Shown here piece by piece: positions 1-17,229 of a stretch of DNA of 64,000 bases; position 1 is the first letter of the stretch, and every line of letters starts with the position of its first letter. The notes under the pieces were generated by a model. It saw nothing but the letters and a program-made list of their open reading frames with translations, searched no databases and was not told the origin of the DNA. Position numbers and translations under genes: made by a program. Location: positions 117,712 through 181,711 of the forward strand of contig NC_079374.1 in NCBI RefSeq assembly GCF_021018895.1. The letters run 5' to 3'. The DNA is from Seriola aureovittata (taxonomy: Eukaryota; Chordata; Actinopteri; Carangiformes; Carangidae).

Positions 1-4208
<4,208 letters not shown>

Positions 4209-4990
4209 CACGACACTGCCCGGTAAACACAGAGAAGAAAAACACCGACGAATCCACAGGACGACGACGGGTCCGGTTCGGGTTCAACTCAGGTTTTTGC
4301 GGTTCAAGTCCAGATCCAGGTCCACAAACAGATCCACCGAGTCCCGCTACATGAGCCACAGCCCCGATAATGTAGGTCTGGTCTCCGGTCGGCGTCTCTC
4401 CATCAGGATGCTGACCGACTGAACACTCCCACCTCACACAGGTCCACCCTGGAGCACCGAGCCGCGGGGAACTCTGGGACATGAAGTCCTTCTTCAGCTG
4501 AGTTAAAGAAACAATCACATAAATAAAATAAAACGGTTACAAATAACGATCCTGAATTCAGAACTTCAAGTACCAAAGTAAAAGACATCGTTATACATCA
4601 TGTTTATATGATTGAATAATTATTGATGCTGATCAATAGTTTCATCTTTGCCTGTGATAACGTCATTTATTGATACTTTGATAACTGGGACCAGCACAGT
4701 GACTGTTCTCAGACACGTTGTTGTTTCTATTTACAGACTGAAGAAACAAACAGTCTCAGTCCGTCACTGTCTTTTATTGAAGCGCAGAGTGAACAGGAAG
4801 TGAACTGCCGACTGTCACTTCTTCTTGTCTCCATGGAAACTGCTCCAGAAGAAAACCAACAGAAAAGAATGAAACATGTCGGAGCTTCAGTTCAAACTCT
4901 TCTGATCAGCGTCTGTCTGACTCTGACCCCCCCGCCCCCCGCACACACATTTCATGATATAAAAACTCTGTTACAGCTGCAGATCATCGT
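4209..4990. promoter_or_regulatory. kif5c 5' UTR/promoter region between epc2 3' end and kif5c ATG
   Basis: This 780-bp interval must hold the kif5c 5' UTR and core promoter, because epc2 appears to end at about 4990 and both genes read leftwards. The part next to the ATG (about 4060-4480) is CpG-rich, and the rest (4520-4990) is AT-rich. No TATA box is obvious. The transcription start cannot be placed from sequence alone. Confidence 0.5.
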
Positions 4991-5010
4991 CTCTTTACAA
5001 GATGCATATT

Positions 5011-5016
5011 TTTATT
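5011..5016 (-). terminator. Candidate polyadenylation signal of epc2
   Basis: TTTATT on the plus strand reads AATAAA on the epc2 strand, about 500 bp past the stop codon. It is the most distal canonical hexamer seen before the CpG-rich kif5c start, so the 3' UTR probably ends near 4990. The UTR contains four ACCAATCAGAG-like repeats between 5170 and 5260. Confidence 0.5.
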
Positions 5017-5510
5017 GAATGAGGGTTTCAGTGATCAGAAGGCAGAGAGGAACAAACACGTAAAAGTAAAAACTAACGGTTCACAAATATTTCATCTGTG
5101 ACACCAAATCAATGTTTTCAATCTTTGGGAAAAAACAACAGTTAAAAGAAATACAAAATGTAAACATAAGAAATAAATAACCAATCAGAGCCAAGATACA
5201 GACTCATCATGGACCAATCAGAGTGGAGATACAGGACATATTGTGGACCAATCAGAGTTGATTCTGCAGTCACATGATGAAAGCTGCTTCAGAAACTAAA
5301 GTGATGAAACAAAATCTATATTACATGAGACATTTACAAACTGTACAACAATTATTACAATAATAACAATTATAATAGTAATAATATCAACACTCAGTAA
5401 AAGTTCTGATTCTACTCAGACGCCATCTTCTTCTTCTGTTCTGGAGGTCACGGCGTGTCACATTCACCGGTCAGACACTGAGGAGGAGCAGGGGCTGATG
5501 GGATATGATG

Positions 5511-6764
5511 TTATGTGACCTCCATGGGCAGTGTGGTCTCTGACAGTCCGTTCACACGTCTCTCCGGCTCGTTCGAGTCTCTGTGACAACAAAAACAGAT
5601 GTCATCACTCATGACATCACTTCCTCCACTGAACACAGATCAAACCGACAGCATCAGAGTTTTATGTCAGTACGTTTCAGATCAGGTCTCAAACTAGAAC
5701 CAGTCCGACTGATCCAGAATAACATGTTGTCCAGACTAAGACCTGGTCTGAACCACAGACTGTAAATTTACCTGGACAGGTATATATTTACCTGGCGGTG
5801 GAGACTTTGGGCACTCGGTCAAGGCTGGCAGCGACGGTGGCGAGCTTTAAGGCAGACGTTGGGGGGGCGGAGGGTCGAGCAGTGTGGGGGTGGGCAGGGG
5901 AGACGGCCCCCACCTGGCTCCTCTGGTTGGGGAGGGACTGAGGGGAGGAGGAGGAGGAGGAGGAGGGTAATGACCCTCGAGCTGAAGGCCCCAACCTGCT
6001 GAGAGAGGGGGAGGAGTACGGTGGCCTGGAGGGACCTGAGGAGGAGGAGGAGTCTAATATGATTAAAGATGCAATACAAGCACATTGTTGTAAATAAAGT
6101 TTTATTTGGACGATGATAAAAACACAATGAACAGATCTGTAAACGACGTTAGACGATTTAATTCAACTTATTTATGTTTAATTATTTATTTATTATCGTC
6201 CACGTCGATTCTCTATGTTGCAGTTTGTGTGGTCAGTTACGTCCTCCTCAGCTGAGGCTCTGACAGGTGACGCAGCTCACCTGTAGAGTGAACTCCGTTG
6301 ACACTGGTCTTGTAGGATTTGATCTCACTGTTGACGTGACCGTGAGGAGGGGGAGGAGCGCTGATCACAGCCGAGGCTGCAAACTGAGCACTGGCCGAGT
6401 CCAGAGTCTTCGAACTGGACTCACCTGACCGGGTGGACTAGACATCAGACCGGGACAAACGGGGACAGAACAGGACAGGTTGAGGACCAGACAGCACAAA
6501 CAGAAACAACAAAGACCGAGTTAAGAAATGCTGGGCTGCGATTGGTCAGCAAGTTCTAACATGAAAACACACGGCAGTTACGTCTGTGTGTGTGTGTGTT
6601 TTACCTGTGCTCTGTGCAGCACTGTGTGTCTGTATGAAGCAGCGTTGTTCTGTAGCTGCAGCTGTTCCAGCTGTTGTTTCTGCATCTGGACCAGCTGCTG
6701 TTGATGACTGTTGTACTGCTCCTCTGTGATGCCCCCTGCTGGTTCACACACAAACACAAACACA

Positions 6765-6822
<58 letters not shown>

Positions 6823-9800
6823 ATGAATCACAGCGAATGGAGTGATGAGGCCTTCCTCCAATTAAATAGCTCAAAAACCAGGGTTACCATAGTGACTGAC
6901 TGTAGGAGGGACAGTCATAGAAGTCATAGATCAACCCTGTTGATCAGAATAAATCTTTCCTTTTAATTCGATGTGAATCCTTATCTGCTTAATGATGAAA
7001 ATGATGTTAGTTTATCTTTAATGAATCTGTCCTAATGTTTTGGATGGTTGCCTGGTAACCTGAGCACGACAGACAAAAAACATCTGGGCCGGACTGTAAA
7101 GGTAACAGGTTTCCCACTGATCCCCCTCAGAGCCATCTTTAATTAGCAGGTTCTTCACAAGACCAGGTCAATATTGAACTGCAAGACCCCCCCTTCACTC
7201 TTAGCTCAAAGCCCCTCCCCCTCAGACTGTAGTTTCAGAGGAATAAAAACTCCTTCATCACGTCTGCAGTCACCTGCACATCAACTGTTGTTTCACAGTG
7301 TCGCTGTGACTCACCTGACACAGGGTTAGGGTCAGGTGACAGACGACAGGTAAGTCTGTTGTCGTCCAGTGTGAACCCTGTGGTCCTGCCCTCCCTCTGG
7401 TCCTGAACCGGTCTGGGTCTAAAGCAGAACCTCCTCAGGTTCTGGATATTGTTCAGGACTTCAGTCAGGGAAGGGAGGGGGGTTCCTGAAGACAGGGAAG
7501 GTTTCCAGTCCAGGGTTACTTCGTGATCCCGGTGGACACAGGTACCGGTTCTGGTCCTGAAGACCGGATGTGCTAAAGAGTCCAGCTGCTTCAGTACTGG
7601 ATCCAAAGCTGAGGAGGCTCTGTCCAGGATGATCCTGATCAGAGAGACGAGGACGTGAGTTATTGATGGAAAAAAAAAAAAAAAAAAAAATTAAAATTGA
7701 TTGCAAATTCCATCCACTACTGAACGACACTCATCAGTCCCTCCAGAAAGTCCTTATCGCAAAAATGAACGCAGATTCAACCAATCCTCGTAAGTTCTGC
7801 ACGACCTTGGATTTTTGTCTAATCACCACAACTTTTTTTGCAAATTTGACCAATCATCAAAGTTTCCATCCAGTTGAACCAATCACATCAGTCCCGGATC
7901 AAAACCTTGATGATGTCCCCAAGCTCACTTCCTTGTTTGTGGTGTTGAAGCATGTTGTGAAGCTGCAGACGTGTATGACATGAACATCTCACATTCACCA
8001 ACAAACATCCCTGTTAAAGACGTGTGAAGACATTTAATGTTTTACATTAAGGGGTTAAATAGTTCTGTAGCGCTGCAACACTGTGGTGGAGCCACAGGTG
8101 TAGAGCTGGAGCCACCTGAATGACGCTCCGCTACTTTTATTCTCCAGAGGAAATAAATTATCTACAGTCACATGATCACGTTGATGTTTATCTACATTTG
8201 TAAGAAGCTGAAGATCCGATCGTCACCGAGTCTGTCATGGAAAGAGCTGATAAAAACTAATGATCAGACATTTAAGGTGTATTGATTGATTTCCGAATGT
8301 CAATCACACATCAAGTAACACTCAAGAAATAACTCCACCTTTAAAGATGGCAGTAGCTGCCGGCGGCCTCGGAGCTGCTCAGTGAATTCAATGGGGGTGG
8401 GTGTGTGGGGGTCACTGCATTATAAATTGATGAAGTGATTCTAAAGATCAGCTCTACCTGTGATTCAGACATAGCAGAGGAGCAGAATCTGGGTCACCAC
8501 CTTCACTCACCTGGATTTATTCTCACTGGAACCAGTTGCCTTCAATTTTTAATGAATTATACAAAAAAAGATAGAGAATATTTTAGAAATTAGATTTTTT
8601 CCCGCAGTTTCATCGCAAAAAAAAACATCTGAAAACGTTTCAACTTTCATTGCAATTTTTAAGAAAAGCTGTGGTAAAATCAGCTATTTTAGCCGCAGCG
8701 ATCCAAAAACAGCTGTGAAATCCTGGAGGGACTGATGAAGGTTACATTTCTGCATTTTCTCAAACTGGTTGGGCTACAGTCAAAATTCTTTCATCTTTCT
8801 GATCTCTGGAATCTTCTACATCTTTGCTCTGATGGTCTTTATAACTTGAAACTTTTAAATGTGTGTCATTAAGATCAATTTTACACAAACAAATCAAAAT
8901 TGGCTGATGTTATTATAAACAAATTCTGTGCACGTCTGTGAACTTTAGCTTTGCTACAGTCTTGGGATATTCTGCCTCTAGGGGGCGCTACAATGTGAAA
9001 AGTTTATATCTCAGATTCAGCTGCATGGATTCATTTGGAAGTCAGTTTGATCTCAGGTCATGACTCAGTCCAGGTATAAAGTTTGTTAATGATTGATTAA
9101 AGTGCATGTGACTTATTACAGAAAATATAAGATGTATCAATAATTCATAATTATTTTCCAAACTTACATATAATAAATCACCTGTACATTCTATAGAGTT
9201 GATGTTTTCATCACATCCACTGAATGATGAAACTTTGCTTCACTGTAACCTATGGTCAGTTCAGAAGTCAGTCACTCTATATTTACAAATATGTTAACTC
9301 AAAGAACATCTATAATCGCCACAAATCTTCAGTCAAATGATGCAAAAAGTGACACACACGTTCAGTAGATGGTCGATAACGTGTTCAGATCAGAAACGGT
9401 GAGTAATGTGTAATGTAGATATGGTATTGAAATGGTCGCCAGCTGCTTGGACCCGATGATTAATGAATTGATGAATGATGACTTTATCTGCCACACAGAG
9501 CTCCGCCCTCCTCCAGGTACACTAACAAAGACTAAAGGTGGTCAGGTGTGATGTTTACCTGCCCCCTCGTCCTATCCTGCGGCGGCTCAGTCCCGTCCAA
9601 TGAGGCGGCAGAGACAGTTCAGTCAGAGAGTGACGGAGACGCAGAGGGAGGAGCTCCGGATGGTCGTCTCCACCTGTCTGCTCCGTAAAGGGCTTCAGAA
9701 ACAAACACACATCATGAGGTCATAAAAACATCTGATTCATGAGACATTCGTTCAGAGGACACGTGAGCCTGTGTCCACATGGACATGAGGTAGGTTCATT

Positions 9801-11500
9801 GATCAGGTTCAGTGTGGACCCCGTCTGTAGTGATATGTTCTACAGGTGATCTGAGGTTCAAGTGAGGCTGCAGCTGTCTGACACTTAAGGTGTGTTTCTA
9901 CAGTCAGTGTTCAGGTTAAACTGAAAACAATAAAACCTGTATAAAACCCTGAGAACACCTGGACAGGTTCTTGCCTGTGTCACACGCCTGTCTGTATCCT
10001 GCTCCTATGTCTTTGTGACTTAAAAGAAAGAAAATTTCATCTTAGTTTAGACTTGTCTTTAGAGTCATGATCTGTAAACCAGTCACATGTTCTGTCTGAC
10101 AGGTGTGCAGCAGGAGTCCAGTCCAGGACAGGTCCACATGTTCTTCACACCTTCAGTCTGAATCATTAAAGAGCCTCAGCTTTAATCTGAGCAGGTTCAC
10201 ATCAGTATAGTCAGAAGTGTGTGGGAGGTTTAGAGCTCAGAGGAAACTAAAGAACATGTGGAACTGTCCAAATACTTCTGGACTGTGTGCACGTTCTAAT
10301 AACAGCTGTTGATAGAAGACCCAGCGATTATCCAGATTTGGAGGTAATGACAGACTCACAGAGAGATATTGACATCCAGCTTTCCTCCTGAAGACAAAGA
10401 CTCCGTCAGGATTGTTCTCCTCATCAGGAGAAGACGGAGGAGACTGAGGACACAACAACAATATGAGTCACAGTTAGTCACATCTGGGCCATGTCAGTGT
10501 GAGAGAGTCACATCTGGACCATGTCAGTGTTAGCGTCACATTTGGGTCGTGTCAGCGTTAGAGTCACATCTGGACTCAGTGTCCTTCACTACAACATGAT
10601 GTGATACTGACCAGCGGTGGCGGTGGACAGTCGTCCTCTCCTGAGCTGTGGAAGTCGTACTGTTTGATGTCAGCCATGTTGACGGTGTAGGGACCGGGGG
10701 GTCGACCGGGGCGTCTCTGTGGAGGATATAATCTGTCCCGTCTGATGTTCTTCTTCTTTGGTCTGAGCAGGTCGAAGGGAAGCTCCTCTCTGATGGACTC
10801 CTGCTTCTTCTGCATCTGAGAGAAGAACAGACACTGATAATAAACTGAATGGATCGATGATGAGGAGGCTGAGCCTTCCTCACATTAACACATGAAACCA
10901 ACTGAAATGTCACATCATGGTTTCATCCTGTGAGCTCTGACTGGATCCTTAACAAGCTCTTTTTCTTCTTCTTCTGTGGTTAAATGAGAATCAGCTCCAC
11001 ACAGAGGAAAGCAGAATAAGGTTCAAACATTTGGATGAAAACACTGAAAATAAAGATCTGGTCTTTTTTACTGTTGGAAACAAACGATGAAAAACTGACG
11101 TTCACTAAAGAAAAACAGAAAAAAAGTAAAACTTTTTATTAGAACCTTCAGAGAAGAAACTTGAACCACCTCCTCAGTAAACCAGTGTATGAATTCTTGT
11201 TATGTTGTGTGGTCACAGTGACCTTTGACCACCACCAGTCCTGAAGAGTCCAGTCCATGTCACTGGACTGCCAGGACCTTAAAACCTCAGGTCTCATCTC
11301 TTTCCTGTCTGACTGAAAACACATTGTGCTCAGGTCGCTCAGGTGAGCAGGTAACAGGTGGTTCATTTAGGAAGGTGTGGTCATCGTCCTCTGATTGGTT
11401 GATGATTTTCACAGATTAGATCTGAAGGTGACAAACTTTGAACTCTACAGAGTTCATGACAGGTTGGTTCAAATTATTATAAACATTTTGTTTGATAGAG

Positions 11501-11561
<61 letters not shown>

Positions 11562-14500
11562 TTTATACCTTGATCTTGATGTCTGTCTTGTGTCTGCTGC
11601 TGTTGCTCAGAGTGACTGGACTGCTGTACACGGGTTTCTCCACAAGAGGGAGTGAGACCTCTCTGAGGACATCTCCACTGAAGTCTCCTGTCTGATACCT
11701 GAACACAGGAAACGCATCATCACCACTCATTCAGCCCAAAACAACCTTCATTTAGACTGTCACGGCCAATCAGAGAAGACCCAGGTCTTCAGGTCTGAGG
11801 TCACATCTGATGTAACCAGGTACTACACAAAGCCTTTCCCTCCTCTTCCCTCTCGCCTCTTCCTCCAGGGTGAGGTGCAGCAGCTCTCTCTTGGACTACT
11901 CCCTCCTCTCCCCTTCTCACCTCTTCTCCACCACCTCCAGGGTGAGGTGCAGCAGCTCTCTCTTGGACTTCTCCCTCCTCTTGATCATCTCCAGGATGGT
12001 GACGGTGCGGCTGAACTCTCTCCTTAGTCTCAGCATCTTCTCGTACGATGCCTCGTCGTTCTTCCGGTTCTGAGGAAGAAGAAACATCTGTTCGTAAACT
12101 GTTCGTCTGCGTCTCTGTAACTGGAGGAGACATGTGGACTTACCTTCCTGGTCTGCATCTTCTCCGTCCTCCGTCTGAAGGCCACGTAGGCATCGTTGTT
12201 GGTGGATCCGTCCCTCTTCTCCTGTTTGATGTGAGCGATCAGAGACGGACCCCGACAATTCTTCCTCTTCCTCACCCAGTAGTCGTACACCGACTTCAGC
12301 AGGTAGTCATCCTCGTTCAGCAGCAACTTCGCCTCCGCCAGAGAGACCAACTGAAACCAGAACCAGAGGGGTCAGCTGAGAACCGCTCAAGAGGAGATTC
12401 TGGGTCCAGTATAGAGACCTGGTTCTGAAATAAAATACTGAACACACCCCCAGCAGTTTCACACTGACCATCACCATGTTCAGGTGTGTTACCTGGTGTG
12501 TGCTGGCCTTCTCCAGTCGGTCCACCATGGTCTCAAACTGCAGAGGTCTTATCTCCATCTTTCTGTTCAGTCTGTTGAGCAGCGTCTCGTCCTCTGAGTC
12601 CATGTCGTAGTCCGGCTGCTCCAAGTCCAGACCCAGAGCTACAGGACCAGAGTACACAGTGCTGATGTTAGTATACAGAGTAACGGTGTAGTACACACAG
12701 TACTGGTGTTAGTAATACAGTACTGATATCTGTGTTGAACAGATTTTTTCTCAGACTGTGAGGCTGAAGAAGTGAAGAGGCGTAGCGCAGGTCAGGTATA
12801 GTACAGGTGTAGTACAGTATGCAATACAGGTGTAGGTCAGGTGTCAAGCAGATGTAGTACAGCTGTAGTACAGGATGAAATACAGGTGTAGTACAGGTGT
12901 AGGTCAGTGTGCAGTACAGATGTAGTACAGCAGTACTTACGCTGTATGTGGATGAGCTGTTTGGGAACTTTGACCTCTCCCTTGTACAGGCGGTCGTAGT
13001 AGGTGGTGTTACTCTCTGCTTCAGGTACAGGGATCACCATGTTCTCCTTCTTCTCCCTGAACACCTGCTGGGCCGAGATCGCCCTCTGCAGGTGGTGTTC
13101 CTGAAACAACCAGACACACATATCAACACCTGTACAGACCAACGAAGAAGACAACCCAGACCTCTGTCCTATTCATCATCAGTGTCATCATGTACAGAGG
13201 TAAGAAGTCATCAGTGATTCATCTGTATTTATCAGTAACGTTAAATCTGATCAGATCTTCATATAAGTGACAATAATAAACAAACTATGTGTTTAACTAA
13301 CAACACTAATCATTGTGTTGTTGCTCAAACATTCACAGTGAAGCTGAAACAGTGTGTGAACCTCAGGAGGAGTCAGGCCGGGAGTCAGTGAGTGAATCCA
13401 GTCTGGAGGTTTTGATGTTTAGAGACTTATAGAGAAACATCTGCTGATGTGAAGCCTCACAACAAAAATCTCAGACACTGAGGATGAAGAGATGTCAAAG
13501 CTGAAGATTTAAAGAAATCACTGGAGCTGGTTCACATCCCTGGTCCTCATGGAGTCCTGCTGTCATGGAGCCCATAGAGGAAGCTGCTTCATCACTTTAA
13601 CTGAAACTGTTTGATGGACTGAAGAGACTGAGGGTGAACTGTAGAGGAACATCAGCTCTGTGTGTGGAGTAAACCTCCTCCCACAAGTGGAGCAGGATCT
13701 TGGTCTCTGCTGCCTCTGGACCTGGACCAGATCAAGATCATCAGTTTATCCAGGTCTCTTCAGGATCATGTCAGGGTGTCTGTCCACCTTCTGAAGCTCA
13801 GGACAAGACAATGACCCTAAACATTAAAGAAAATCCACTTTCTGGAGTGGTCCCGTCAGACCCAGACCTGAACCCAGTAGAGATAATGTTACTGAGCTCA
13901 GAGAGATAACCTGTCTGACTGAAGCAGCTCTGTAACAACGGTCCAGACCTCGTCCTGAACACTGAGCAGGTCTGATCAGCAGCTACTGAAGACCTGGGTT
14001 CAGGTTCAACTAGGTTTTAAGGTTCGCCTCCTCTTTCCACCAGAGCTGAAAGAGAGATTATAACTGTCTGACATCAGAGACACTGAGTCAGTCCTGATGA
14101 AGAACAGATCAGACTAATGATCAGTTAAAACCAGGTGATTCAGACGTTGTGAGGGTTTCTAACTTCTGTTCTACAGAGTTCTCCTGCTGTTTAAAAACCT
14201 CTGACACTAACCTGTTAAATTCATCATCTCTTTTTCCAGATAGAATAACCTAGCCTGTACAGAGTCTGGATTTATCTGTCAGGTATCTGCCAGCTGATTC
14301 GCTGCTGGAGAATAGTTTCATAGCACCACAGTTCTCACAGTGAATAATATGAGCTCCTAAAACCTTCAGTGTTCTACAGGCTTTGACCATATAAAACCTA
14401 CACTCAGCACATCATATGATTCAAATCAGTCCTGGTGACACCCTGTCAATATGTAATCATTTTCGTGTGTTGACAAAAAGAAAAAAAATGCAGAGCTGAA

Positions 14501-15605
14501 AGGATTAGTCGATTAATCAACTAGCAGAAAAATATTTGTCTATATTTTGATAATTTATTATTCGTTTTAGTCGTTATTAAGAACAGTGAAGCAGTGACAG
14601 ATGTTCTCTGAACTCTTCCTCACTTCATCACTGTGAACATGGGTTTGACTTTTGGACAGTTCGACTGCGATGATTTAAACAATTAATCTAACAAACAGCT
14701 GGCAGATTAATCAATAATGAAAATCATCCTCACTTGCAGCCCTAATGCAATAATGTGGACTTTATGACATCATGTGTTACCACTGTTTTAGGAAGCTGTC
14801 ATTCTGTAGTGATTGTTGTTTGTGAGGTTTCTGTTCAGGTGGATGTTCACCTGAAGACGACCTGCTATGTCACTGTGTGGACTAACGCTCATTTCCTGTA
14901 TGTATACATATATAGATTTGTATATGTATATATATTGCTCTGATGATCTGGTCTGTTTCTACTCCGCTCTGTAATCCTAACTGATGATGCTGCAGTTGAT
15001 AAAGTCTTTTTAAATCACAGAGCTCACAATCGGATGGCAGCAGAGAGGTCAAAAGTCAGGACAGCACCAGTGTGCAGGGGACGGGTCTCATAACTGTCCG
15101 CGGTGTCACGGGACAGTTCACGGGCTCATGTTTACGTTTCTACCGGCAGAGACTGACGGTAATGTAGCAGTGGTTAGCTAGCATCAAGCAGGGACACTTC
15201 ACAGTCTGCGTCGCCCGTTGTCATGACTACTACGTGAAACTTCGTCAGTCACAGAAAGCGTCCAAGCCTGATTGGCGCTACGCTAATAGCGTACACTGTA
15301 CGTCAAGCCTACGTAACCTGCGTATATTCATGCGTGTGGCCCTCTCTTCATACACGGCGTACGGACAGAACTCTACGTAAACACGTCGTGAATCCCACCG
15401 TGGCACAGCTAACGCTAACAGACACACAGTTTAAAATAAAACATGTCCGTACCAGCTCTTCTTCTTTCTCCATCCCGGTGGGCATCTGCGGGACGGCCCG
15501 GTTAATGGACACGCAGTCGGTCAGGTCCGGCAGGTCTCTGTTGCGGTAAACCGGGAGCGGTTTGGCGGCGTCTAGCGCTCGCGCCCGGAACGAGAGTTTA
15601 CTCAT
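5511..15605 (-). CDS. epc2: Enhancer of polycomb homolog 2 (complete)
   Basis: Scaffold subunit of the NuA4/TIP60 histone acetyltransferase complex; nuclear. Fourteen exons: 15453-15605, 12941-13100, 12493-12638, 12144-12350, 11921-12069, 11569-11698, 10612-10815, 10360-10443, 9559-9692, 7315-7634, 6605-6738, 6281-6437, 5792-6035 and 5511-5580. They total 2292 nt, or 763 codons plus TAA. The protein opens MSKLSFRARALDAAKPLP, followed by the EPL1-type domain (HHLQRAISAQQVFREKKENM, DYDMDSEDETLLNRLNRKME, YDYWVRKRKNCRGPSLI, NDEASYEKMLRLRREFSR). The C-terminal region has DIKQYDFHSS, ENNPDG..FRRKAGCQY, GGITEEQYNSHQQQLVQMQK, SKTLDSASAQFAASAV and LKLATVAASLDRVPKV, ending LPMEVT. DIKQYDFHSS, ITEEQ and LATVAAS fit EPC2 better than EPC1 as I remember them. 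The low-complexity S/P/Q stretches are normal for the family. Intron 1 carries a Tc1 relic. The end of exon 5 is tandemly duplicated. Confidence 0.95.
6768..6816. repeat. (CA)n microsatellite beside epc2 exon 11
   Basis: A CA run starting roughly 30 bases upstream (on the transcript) of the exon 11 acceptor at 6739-6740. It is intronic. Confidence 0.85.
11503..11557. repeat. (CA)n microsatellite beside epc2 exon 6
   Basis: About 27 CA units directly downstream, on the transcript, of the exon 6 donor at 11567-11568. Intronic. Confidence 0.9.
11849..11981 (-). repeat. 72-bp tandem duplication of epc2 exon 5 end plus donor
   Basis: The block CCTCCAGGGTGAGGTGCAGC..CTCTTGGACT starts at 11862 and again at 11934, an offset of 72 bp. 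The copy at 11934 is the coding end of exon 5 (..KRELLHLTLEVVEKR) with a canonical donor GTGAGAAG at 11919-11920. The copy at 11862 lies in the intron, and its equivalent donor reads GCGAGAGG. Reading past the used donor hits TGA at once in the epc2 frame, so the second copy is not expected to code. Confidence 0.8.
13440..14060 (+). mobile_element. Decayed Tc1/mariner transposase relic in epc2 intron 1
   Basis: The plus strand around 13803-13890 encodes in broken frames the Tc1 C-terminal signature. A QDNDPKH-like block is followed after stops and shifts by DPDLNPVEIM, matching the QDNDPKHTSK..SPDLNPIEHLW region of Tc1 transposases. Upstream sequence from 13440 looks like the same element with many stops. 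No intact terminal inverted repeats were found. It is a dead insertion inside a 2.3-kb intron. Confidence 0.6.
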
Positions 15606-15880
15606 TGTTTGCGCCAAATCAGCGACAATCCAAAGGAGCCGTGAATCCCGCCACAAACCCGCTCCACTACCGACGTGAATCCGCTCCGGACGCGACTGTG
15701 TCGGCCGCAGTAGAGCTCATCGGTGTCCCCTGCTCCAGTAACCGGCGGGAGGACTCATCAGTGTGCGGGTTTAACGGGATGTAGGGGCCGTTTTTCCTGG
15801 CTGGTCCGCTCCCTGCGCCGCGGAAAACATGGCGGACATGTCCACACCAGCGGCAGAGCGATCCCATCAGCCACCGCGGT
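15606..15880 (-). promoter_or_regulatory. epc2 CpG-rich promoter / 5' UTR with YY1-like site
   Basis: The sequence just upstream of the epc2 ATG is rich in CpG and has no TATA box. It contains AAAACATGGCGGAC at 15824-15837, which fits the AAnATGGCGGC form of YY1 sites often found just downstream of vertebrate TSSs. This suggests a CpG-type promoter with the 5' UTR in this interval. The TSS itself cannot be read from sequence. Confidence 0.5.
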
Positions 15881-15959
15881 ACTCGTCAAAAAGACACACG
15901 CGAGACGTGAAAGTGCGCGCGCAGCTACAGGAGGCAACTTTGTATCTAAAATAAGAATG

Positions 15960-17225
15960 TAGGGTTAATAAAGTTTTTTAAAACGTTCTAGAAGTGAGAA
16001 AAAAATTTGCGTTAATAAACTGTGACAGAACCCTGCTGCACATTAACAACCATTACAGTTATGTGTTATAAAAAATATTCACCTGTGAAAGTTTGTATAC
16101 TGACCTACACATATTATTGACTTTGTTAATCAACTCACTGTTTCCAATCATTAATATATCAATGACAAGGTACAGTTGAGCTTTATTTAATAACACTATA
16201 ATCAATTACACTACAATCAAGTGATCCGCGATATACTTTTAGATATTTGAATACTATTCATAAAAACACTTATATCTGCATCAACTGAAAGCAAAATGAT
16301 CTTCAATTCTACAAAGATGAAGAGGCGAGGAAGACAAACTGCGACCAACATATTTTTTATAATCAGTTATTGAGCAGGTTTTTTTCTCAATGAATCATTT
16401 TGTGTATATAATAGAAGATATTGAAAGTCTTCTTCAGTCTGACCAACAGAAAAAAAGATCAGTTTACTGTGACAGAAAACAACTAGACAATAATGTTTAT
16501 AAAATGGCGGAAACCAGCTGTTATTTTCTTCCCGTATCAGTTAACTTGAGTAATTAATTGTTTCAGTTCTAATTATCTTCTCTAGTTCCACCTAAAGACA
16601 GTGAGCTTTAAATGACATTCATCCATCCAATGTAGTGAAAGTTCTCATTGGGATGAGAATGGACCGATGAGTTTCATGATTAATAAATAACTGTCAGGCT
16701 CATTAAGGTCTATCAATACCTGATATGAACTTTCTGTAGTAACTGTAATAAACTGCCACCTGTTTCAGGCTGCACAGTAAAAAAAAAAACAAAAAAAACA
16801 AACTAATTTTATGGAAAATAACTAATTTTCTAACAGTAATTTTCTGTTTTTTAAAATTGTGAACAAAAGTCTGTAAAATGACAGAAATTATCTGTGAATT
16901 AACAGCCAAACTTCTCTTTTAAGCATTATGCCAATAATAATGAATTACATTTATTTCCCATTTTTGTGAAGAAAAATTACTGTATTATTTATACAGTATT
17001 TTTTCTGCTTTCTTAAATTACATACAAATCCATGTAAAATGACAGTAATTATCTGTAAAGGTTAATGGCCATACTAACTTTATATTTAAAGATCTTCTCT
17101 GTAATTTCAGGGTGAATCTTATTAGTTTTACATTTATGTGACTTCTACATTCAAACGTTTTTTATTCTGGATGCAAATGTAGCAAACTTTTCAAACATTC
17201 AATCTTCAAACAAAAAAAGTTTGAA
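15960..17225. other. AT-rich intergenic DNA upstream of epc2
   Basis: No gene or RNA is recognisable. The stretch is AT-rich, with A-runs at 16780-16800 and repeated TGTAAAATGACAG-like phrases (16873, 17033) suggestive of old non-autonomous transposon debris. Confidence 0.5.
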
Positions 17226-17229
17226 GTAC

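Noticed and set aside
15334..15962. Plus-strand frames near the epc2 start
   Set aside because: They are antisense to epc2 exon 1 and its CpG-rich promoter, with no splice or homology support.
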